A stretch of DNA of 39,384 nucleotides, taken from the NCBI GenBank assembly GCA_964609625.1, contig CAZSRS010000037.1, positions 1 to 39,384 of the forward strand. The letters run 5' to 3'. This DNA is from G963674665 sp964609625. Its GTDB lineage: Bacteria; Desulfobacterota; Desulfovibrionia; Desulfovibrionales; Desulfovibrionaceae. The first letter of the stretch is position 1. Each line of letters starts with the position of its first letter. Of this stretch, positions 34,775 through 39,384 are shown in pieces. Under the pieces are notes generated by a model. That model searched no databases. It was given only the letters and a program-made list of their open reading frames with translations, and was not told the DNA's origin. The translations under genes were made by a program, and so were the position numbers.

Positions 34775-35134
34775 TCAGTTGATTCTACGCATCACGATCG
34801 GTTGCAGGTAGTTTCGGGAGACCCAGGCGTCATAGTTCAGACGGGACACCCAGACACGTACCCAACTGCCGCGGTATTCCAGCACGTCCACGATCTCCCC
34901 GCGATGCAGGACGGCAACGATACCGTAATCCTTGCCCGGACCGGAGCGCAGGTTGACCTCGCCCACCGCCGTTGCCTGCGGATATGCCGGATCGGTGGCC
35001 ACGACCACGGGCGCGGGGCCCACCACCAAGGCGCGGTCGTTCACCGCCACCGTGCACGCGCCCAGGCTCAGGACAAGGAGAACAAAATAGACGATAACTG
35101 TCAGGTGACGCATTGTGCCATTCCGCCGTTTCAT
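34775..35134 (-). CDS. SH3-domain lipoprotein
   Basis: Predicted cell-envelope lipoprotein. The signal ends in a lipobox LSLGAC with lipidated C27 (start ATG 35134, AGGGGAG upstream). Residues about 50-110 are a bacterial SH3 domain: GEVNLRSGPGKDYGIVAVLH, RGEIVDVLEYRGSWVRVWVS, and DAWVSRNYL. Such domains often bind peptidoglycan or proteins. Length is 119 residues. A longer frame to 35290 is rejected because it would bury the signal peptide. Confidence 0.82.
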   Translation of the reverse strand: MKRRNGTMRHLTVIVYFVLLVLSLGACTVAVNDRALVVGPAPVVVATDPAYPQATAVGEVNLRSGPGKDYGIVAVLHRGEIVDVLEYRGSWVRVWVSRLNYDAWVSRNYLQPIVMRRIN

Positions 35135-35670
35135 TGCAGCTCCCCTCTCATTGTATCGATCCGATGCGCGACAACCGCCGTAACTCGCAACGCACACGAT
35201 GCTGAAACGTTGATGGTCCTTTCTCGCCGGTTTGCCTGACAGACGAAATTCCTTGCTTCTGTCCCCGGAAACACTTGAACCATCCCACAAGACAGCATGA
35301 CAAGAGCGACCATGGAGCCTGTCATCACATCGTCTCGCGTACTTTACAGCGCCTTGTGTGGTGCAAGATCCAGGAGGCGGAGCGCAGCTCCATGTTCAGA
35401 AGGAAGGATTGCCCCGCACCCAAAGCATAAGAGCACACTTCACCGCCGATGTCCAGGCCGTGAACCGCATCCGAGGGGCCGGACAAACGCGGCGGAAGTG
35501 CCGTGTCCTTGTTTTCGCAGAGGCACGGGAACCGCGGCCGCGAGCAGTATGGGGAACTGCGTATACACAGCGCGGTCGTAGGAAATACATGCATCTGTCG
35601 CTGCATACCGGAGAACGTCGAGTCGCCGTTGCGCGGTGCCACGGCATGTACCGACAGCAAGGAAAAGCTG
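35135..35670. other. Intergenic region between two lipoprotein genes
   Basis: 536 bases with no supported gene on either strand. Open frames here have unnatural composition. I see no clear promoter or terminator. Confidence 0.3.
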
Positions 35671-35961
35671 TTACAGCGGCTGCCGCGCCCCGGCATAGCC
35701 CGGACTGCAATACCCCGGGCGGGAGCAGTCGTAGAACCCCGGCTCGCAGGCCCCGGCCTCGCCGCAACTCCCCATGGGGCGGTAGTGCGTTGCCCAAGCC
35801 CGTTCGCAACTGTTGCACCCCTGACCGAAGCCGATGGTACCGTTGTTCACCGTGGGCGCGCTGCCCACCAGCTCGATGTTCAGGAATTTGGAATTGCACC
35901 CGCCCAGGGCCAGGCTCAGGCCCAGGATGATCAGGAAAAAAGCTGTGTTGCGCAGGTTCAT
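35671..35961 (-). CDS. Small Cys-rich lipoprotein, 96 residues
   Basis: The signal peptide has lipobox LGGC (C22). The mature part carries seven further cysteines (GCNSCERAW, GSCGEAGACEPGF, YDCSRPGYC) in a Gly/Pro-rich context, suggesting disulfides or metal binding. I do not recognise the family. It begins 27 bases after the FlgO-like gene, same strand, so it is the probable last gene of that operon. Confidence 0.7.
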   Translation of the reverse strand: MNLRNTAFFLIILGLSLALGGCNSKFLNIELVGSAPTVNNGTIGFGQGCNSCERAWATHYRPMGSCGEAGACEPGFYDCSRPGYCSPGYAGARQPL

Positions 35962-35988
35962 GGCTGTCTCTCCTTGCCTCTTCCGTGG

Positions 35989-36618
35989 CTAGTAGGCGTT
36001 CTGCGGGCCGAGGCGGGTGGACACGCTTGGCTCGATGCCCGTGTAGTTCAGCCCTGGCGTACCCATGAGCAATTGCCGTGTCTCCGGGCCCAGGGGCGCC
36101 GTGCCGCTGCACATGGCCAGAATCTCGTTGCTCGCCGCGTGCAGCAGCTTGACGTTGAAGCGCACATGCTTGTGCGTCACGCTGTAGGTCCCGGCCAGGA
36201 TCAAGGCCGCCTCGGCGTTCTCCGTCTCCAGCAGGTTCGAGCGCCGGGTAAGCAGGAACTCGCCCTTGCCGGGGGCGAAGAGCAGCATCCGCCCCTTCCG
36301 GATTTCCTGTACCCGGTAGCCCATGGAGGCGAACCAGGTGGCGAACTCCTCGGACATCAACCGCCCCAATGAGGTGGTGGACTCCAGGTTGTCCAGGTGC
36401 GCCAGGGTGGTGATCATCATGCTCATGCCCTGCAAGGGGCGTTCGCCGGCGTTCAAACGCTTGGCCAACTGGGCGTCCAGTTCGTCGGCCATTTCCGCGG
36501 CCAGTGCGGGCAGCATGCCCCGCGCCAGGGCCTGGGGCGAGGCCAGGATCAGACAGAGAGCCAGGGCGGCCAGGATTACCAGCAGCCTGTGGCCGAAGTG
36601 CGTGCGGATAGTGTCCAT
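35989..36618 (-). CDS. FlgO-family outer-membrane-associated protein (first copy)
   Basis: Envelope protein resembling FlgO, linked in Vibrio to flagellar stability. A signal peptide (HRLLVILAALALCLILASPQ) precedes a FlgO-like domain. Its marks are ESTTSLGRLMSEEFATWFAS, GYRVQEIRKG, EFLLTRRSNLLETENAEAAL and ILAGTYSVTHKHVRFNVKLL. Length is 209 residues. ATG 36618 has GGAG eight bases upstream; an upstream ATG at 36636 overlaps the previous stop as ATGA and is the alternative. It is paralogous to the product of 36948-37814. Confidence 0.75.
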   Translation of the reverse strand: MDTIRTHFGHRLLVILAALALCLILASPQALARGMLPALAAEMADELDAQLAKRLNAGERPLQGMSMMITTLAHLDNLESTTSLGRLMSEEFATWFASMGYRVQEIRKGRMLLFAPGKGEFLLTRRSNLLETENAEAALILAGTYSVTHKHVRFNVKLLHAASNEILAMCSGTAPLGPETRQLLMGTPGLNYTGIEPSVSTRLGPQNAY

Positions 36619-36632
36619 GTCGTTCTCCATGG

Positions 36633-36935
36633 TCATCGCCTGGTGGCGATCATTTTTTCCACGGCTTCCAGCTCGAATGCCAGTTGTTCGCGCATGTTTT
36701 CGTCCCGTGCCGAGGCCAGGGCCAGCAGCAGGTGCTCGCGGGCCAGCTCGAAACGCCCCCTGGACATGTAGATCCGCGCCAGGGTGAAGTTCTGCACGGT
36801 ATTTTGGTGATAGGGGGGCGCCGAGAAGCGTTGCCTGGGCACGGGCTGCGGCGGCGGTTCCTTGGTGCACCCCAACATCGAGGGCAGGGGCGCGCTCAGC
36901 AGTATTGCGAGCACTATGGCGGTGAAGGTGCGCAT
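36633..36935 (-). CDS. Small lipoprotein with TPR-like helices
   Basis: The signal peptide ends in a lipobox-like SMLGC (C23). A proline-rich linker follows, then about 50 residues resembling one tetratricopeptide repeat (NFTLARIYMSRGRFELAREH, then LLLALASA). Length is 100 residues. It sits between the two FlgO-family genes, 12 bases after the first, and overlaps or abuts the next. Its role is unknown. Confidence 0.7.
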   Translation of the reverse strand: MRTFTAIVLAILLSAPLPSMLGCTKEPPPQPVPRQRFSAPPYHQNTVQNFTLARIYMSRGRFELAREHLLLALASARDENMREQLAFELEAVEKMIATRR

Positions 36936-36947
36936 GGCGTTCTCCTG

Positions 36948-37814
36948 CTAGTGGACATCCTCGCCCAGGTCTATGGCCGTGAGGTCCGTGGCCCTGTTCA
37001 CGGTGTCGAGATCCATGATGCGCAGGGTGCCGGGCTTCAGGTCCACGTGGGCCAGCATGCCGCGAGTCACTTGGTTCTGCGGGAAGACCACGTTGGCGGT
37101 GCGCAGGACCATGCCGCTGACGCCGTTGATCAGCCGGGCATTGACGTAGATGTTGTAGCGGTCGTGGTAGTAGGTGCCCACCACCACGGCGGCGCGGGGG
37201 CTGTTCATGACCACGTTGCCGGCACCGCGCGAGAGAAAGAAGTCCCCCTGGCCGGGGCGGGAGACGATCTCGTTGCCCGTGCGATACTCGCGCACCGGCA
37301 TGCCGCGTTGGTTGAATTCGTGGAACAATTGCTCGGCGATGTAGCGCCCCAGGGGCGAACTGCGGTTGAAGTCGTCCTGGTGCACGAAGCTGGCGGGCAG
37401 GGCGATGGCGCCGGCCAGGCTGGTGGTGGACTCGATGGACAGCAGCTGGTCGGCCATTTCCCGGACCTTGAGCTTGAGTTCGCGGCCCGCGGCCTCGCCT
37501 TCGGAGGGCATGGGGATGGGGCTGTAGGCGCCGGTCCAGACGTAGCCGCCCCTGCCGTCCGGGATGAGCACCCCGGCGTGCTGCGTGTTCTGGGGGTGGA
37601 TGGGCACCTGCTTGCCCTTGACGTTGCCCTCGAAGGGGCCGCAGGTCTTCATGGCCGCGCCCGGATCCAGCTCTTCCATGGCTTGCGGTGGCATGCTGGT
37701 GCCGGGCCAGTTGGGCAGGGCGTAGCCGGGGTAGGCTATTTCCTCGGCGCACAGCGCCCCCGCCAATGGCAGCAGGAGCAGCAGGAGCATGAGCAGCAGG
37801 GTGAATTTCTTCAT
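36948..37814 (-). CDS. FlgO-family protein (second, longer copy)
   Basis: A signal peptide (MKKFTLLLMLLLLLLPLAGA) is followed by about 100 residues with Pro/Gly-rich sequence. The C-terminal FlgO-like domain follows: SPLGRYIAEQLFHEFNQRGM, PVREYRTGNEIVSR, NSPRAAVVVGTYYHDRYNIY and VNARLINGVSGMVLRTAN. Length is 288 residues. It is the first gene of a four-gene envelope operon. A sigma-28-like sequence lies upstream at 37869-37895. Confidence 0.78.
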   Translation of the reverse strand: MKKFTLLLMLLLLLLPLAGALCAEEIAYPGYALPNWPGTSMPPQAMEELDPGAAMKTCGPFEGNVKGKQVPIHPQNTQHAGVLIPDGRGGYVWTGAYSPIPMPSEGEAAGRELKLKVREMADQLLSIESTTSLAGAIALPASFVHQDDFNRSSPLGRYIAEQLFHEFNQRGMPVREYRTGNEIVSRPGQGDFFLSRGAGNVVMNSPRAAVVVGTYYHDRYNIYVNARLINGVSGMVLRTANVVFPQNQVTRGMLAHVDLKPGTLRIMDLDTVNRATDLTAIDLGEDVH

Positions 37815-37868
37815 GATCGTGTCCGGTTATGAATGCGGGCCACAGGGGGCCTGTTGCAGTTGTCAGAC

Positions 37869-37895
37869 ATATCGACGCATTGCGGTTTTACTTAA
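37869..37895 (-). promoter_or_regulatory. Sigma-28-like promoter candidate of the FlgO operon
   Basis: On the minus strand, TTAA, 15 bases, GTCGATAT compares with the flagellar sigma-28 pattern TAAA, 15 bases, GCCGATAA (3 of 4 and 6 of 8 matches). It ends about 55 bases before ATG 37814. Confidence 0.35.
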
Positions 37896-38018
37896 GGGGC
37901 GCGAGAAGCTGCCGGGCCATGGGGGCGGGTGGAGTGGCATACGGCGGGCAGGTTGTGTATGCTTGACGTTACGCGTAGCTCTGAGTCGCGAGCGTGGATT
38001 ACCACTAAGGAGTTGTTC

Positions 38019-38326
38019 ATGAAGACCCCCATCCACCCCGGCGAAGTACTGGCCGATGAACTCGAGGCCTTGAAATTGAGCGCGGCGGAACTTGCCCGGC
38101 GCATCCATGTCCCCACCAACCGCGTCACCCAGATCATCAACGGCGCCCGCTCGGTCTCCGCGGACACCGCCCTCCGGCTAGGGCGTTTTTCGGCACCTCG
38201 GCCCTGTTCTGGATCAACCTCCAGAAACTCTACGAGCTGGATCGTGCGGCCCTGTCCCTGGGCAACGAGATAGAGGCCATCACCCCCTTTGCCCTCTCCC
38301 ATACGCCATCACAGGGGGCGTCGTGA
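38019..38326 (+). pseudogene. higA: HigA-family antitoxin, frameshifted
   Basis: The frame from ATG 38019 (AAGGAG upstream) encodes a HigA-type HTH: MKTPIHPGEVLADELEAL, AAELARRIHVPTNRVTQIIN, GARSVSADTALRLGRF. At a run of five T (38186-38190) the frame breaks. Reading on in the +2 frame restores the rest of the family, FGTSALFWINLQKLYELD, to TGA at 38324-38326. One missing T explains it. A restored protein would have about 102 residues. It could be a true mutation or a sequencing slip. Just upstream GTG-GAT-TAC-CAC-TAA reads VDYH-stop, as at the end of HigB toxins, but the rest of higB is not recognisable. Confidence 0.8.
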
Positions 38327-38726
38327 ATGCAATTCGCAGCGCGAGGTTTGTCAGTGGCAATGCCGAGATATCTTCCTTGCAAGGCTGCCGGGCTGTCTGA
38401 GGATGTGGAGCCACCTCAGTTGCATGGAGAACAAGCGCCAGGAGCACGAAGGGCAGACTGAGCAGCGCTGTCCGTTCGAACGCCACGCCCCCTGAGGAGG
38501 GGACAAACCCTGGCCCCAGGCCATCGCGGAAAAAGTGGGCGAACAGCAGCCCGTGAAACAAGATGTACGTCCCGGCGAACCACAGGACGGTCAAGACGGC
38601 CATGTGCGCTCTTGTGAAGCGCCGGCGGAGCAGGGCAACGAAGACCAGGGACAGGAGTCCGGCGCCGGGCAAGGCCAGGGGCGCGAACATGGTCATCGCG
38701 AGGAAGATGTCGTTGAGGGCTGCCAT
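38280..38726 (-). CDS. Small membrane protein, 148 residues
   Basis: Three hydrophobic segments are visible: residues about 8-33 (LAMTMFAPLALPGAGLLSLV), 43-66 (VLTVLWFAGTYILFHGLLFA) and 86-102 (ALLSLPFVLLALVL). The sequence upstream of ATG 38726, read on the minus strand, contains GAGG. I do not recognise the family. The C-terminal ~45 residues look less natural and the last 47 bases overlap the frameshifted higA on the opposite strand, so the end may be damaged. Confidence 0.5.
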   Translation of the reverse strand: MAALNDIFLAMTMFAPLALPGAGLLSLVFVALLRRRFTRAHMAVLTVLWFAGTYILFHGLLFAHFFRDGLGPGFVPSSGGVAFERTALLSLPFVLLALVLHATEVAPHPQTARQPCKEDISALPLTNLALRIAFTTPPVMAYGRGQRG

Positions 38727-39013
38727 GTTCCGACCTCGGCGGTCATTTGTTGAACATGTCGAAGAATGCGCTGCCTTGCCTGATCATGCGTTGGTCCTCC
38801 GGGTCCGCCATAGCTGCTGCTTGCGGAAAGATCAAAAGGAGTCCCCCACTCGGGCCGTGACGTCCCTGCGAGTCGTTGTGCAATGCCTACTGCCCGTAGA
38901 AGTACCTCGGTGGAGAAGCCTGCTGCCCTTCCTGTGATTCAGGGGCAGTTGCGACGCTGGATTTGGCTTGTCTTGTGACTCAGTATCCTAGAAATATGCG
39001 TATTAAATTGTTT

Positions 39014-39384
39014 TCAACGGAAAGCTAAATTTTCCAAAGGTTCCTTGTACTTTTTAATTAATGTCAATGGGTCATCAAGTCCTTTAAAAAAAGCTTGTGA
39101 ATCAAAACCATGCCGCGCATCAAGTCTTGAAGCCTCACGGATAATATTGATATCTTTTTGACTTACTTGACGCGTCCAGCCATGAAATCCGACATGTGCA
39201 ACTCTATTATGCTTGTCCAACATATTTCCGTTTGAATCAGCGAACCTGACAAGGTCAATCCTGTTGCCCTTTGGATTTTTAAGGTGCAAGCCTCTTTTTG
39301 TTAAAATTGTGTTCAGCTCGCTATAAGTAATTACTTTAGACTTGAGATCAATGTTGCGAGTGTTCTTTTTTAGAAAGAAAGAAA
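39014..39384 (-). CDS. Unknown AT-rich gene, 5' end outside the window
   Basis: Open on the minus strand from the window edge to the stop at 39014. The frame continues upstream of the internal TTG start at 39289 (KKNTRNIDLKSKVITYSELN) to the edge. It has about 123 residues in view, with RIDLVRFADSNGNMLDKHNR and a lysine/asparagine-rich, low-GC composition like the retron, suggesting recent transfer. There are no membrane segments and no recognised motif. Confidence 0.55.
   Translation of the reverse strand, partial: SFFLKKNTRNIDLKSKVITYSELNTILTKRGLHLKNPKGNRIDLVRFADSNGNMLDKHNRVAHVGFHGWTRQVSQKDINIIREASRLDARHGFDSQAFFKGLDDPLTLIKKYKEPLENLAFR

Noticed and set aside
38740..38830. A 22-codon minus-strand frame beginning MADPEDQRMIRQGSAFF upstream of the membrane protein
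   Set aside because: No Shine-Dalgarno sequence and too short to support.

Overview
This is a GC-rich (roughly 60% by eye) chromosomal segment of a Deltaproteobacterium, most likely one of the Desulfovibrionales. The evidence is the tRNA-Leu/tig/clpP/clpX/lon order, the small SufC/SufB-type Fe-S assembly pair, a selenocysteine-containing SelD and many deltaproteobacterial-type lipoproteins. The genus assignment is inference.

Layout. 1-5.8 kb: partial tRNA-Gly, M3 oligoendopeptidase, a FadL-type porin, trmL overlapping cbiB, and an unknown ORF. 6-10.5 kb: a MerR-like regulator, then a RuBisCO module (cbbR diverging from form II cbbM, followed by cbbY). 10.5-15.9 kb (minus): pdxA, a hydantoinase/oxoprolinase-like gene, a histone-deacetylase-fold enzyme, a NYN-domain protein and a small coiled-coil protein. 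16-18.4 kb (minus): a split YeeE/YedE sulfur transporter and a SprA-related metalloprotease candidate. One half of the transporter reads through an in-frame UGA as selenocysteine. 18.4-21.6 kb: an orphan BrnA-like antitoxin and rfbB-rfbD. 21.8-26.2 kb: tRNA-Val, tRNA-Arg, a Fic-family remnant, the suf pair, selD (also with an in-frame UGA) and tRNA-Leu. 26.3-32.4 kb: tig-clpP-clpX-lon, a protein quality-control cluster.

32.4-34.6 kb is the clearest foreign island: a strongly AT-rich cassette on the minus strand. It encodes a retron ncRNA with matching a1/a2 arms and an msd hairpin, a nucleoside-deoxyribosyltransferase-like effector resembling the retron-Eco1 effector, and a YADD reverse transcriptase. 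It sits between two near-identical copies of the lon terminator. 34.7-37.9 kb: an envelope cluster (SH3 lipoprotein, Cys-rich lipoprotein, two FlgO-family proteins and a small lipoprotein). 38-39.4 kb: a frameshifted higA, a small membrane protein and an AT-rich gene cut by the window end.

The two UGA-containing genes support each other: SelD makes the selenophosphate needed for Sec, and the transporter half is a likely user. The RuBisCO module has its regulator and its repair phosphatase, but no phosphoribulokinase is in the window, so autotrophy cannot be concluded here.
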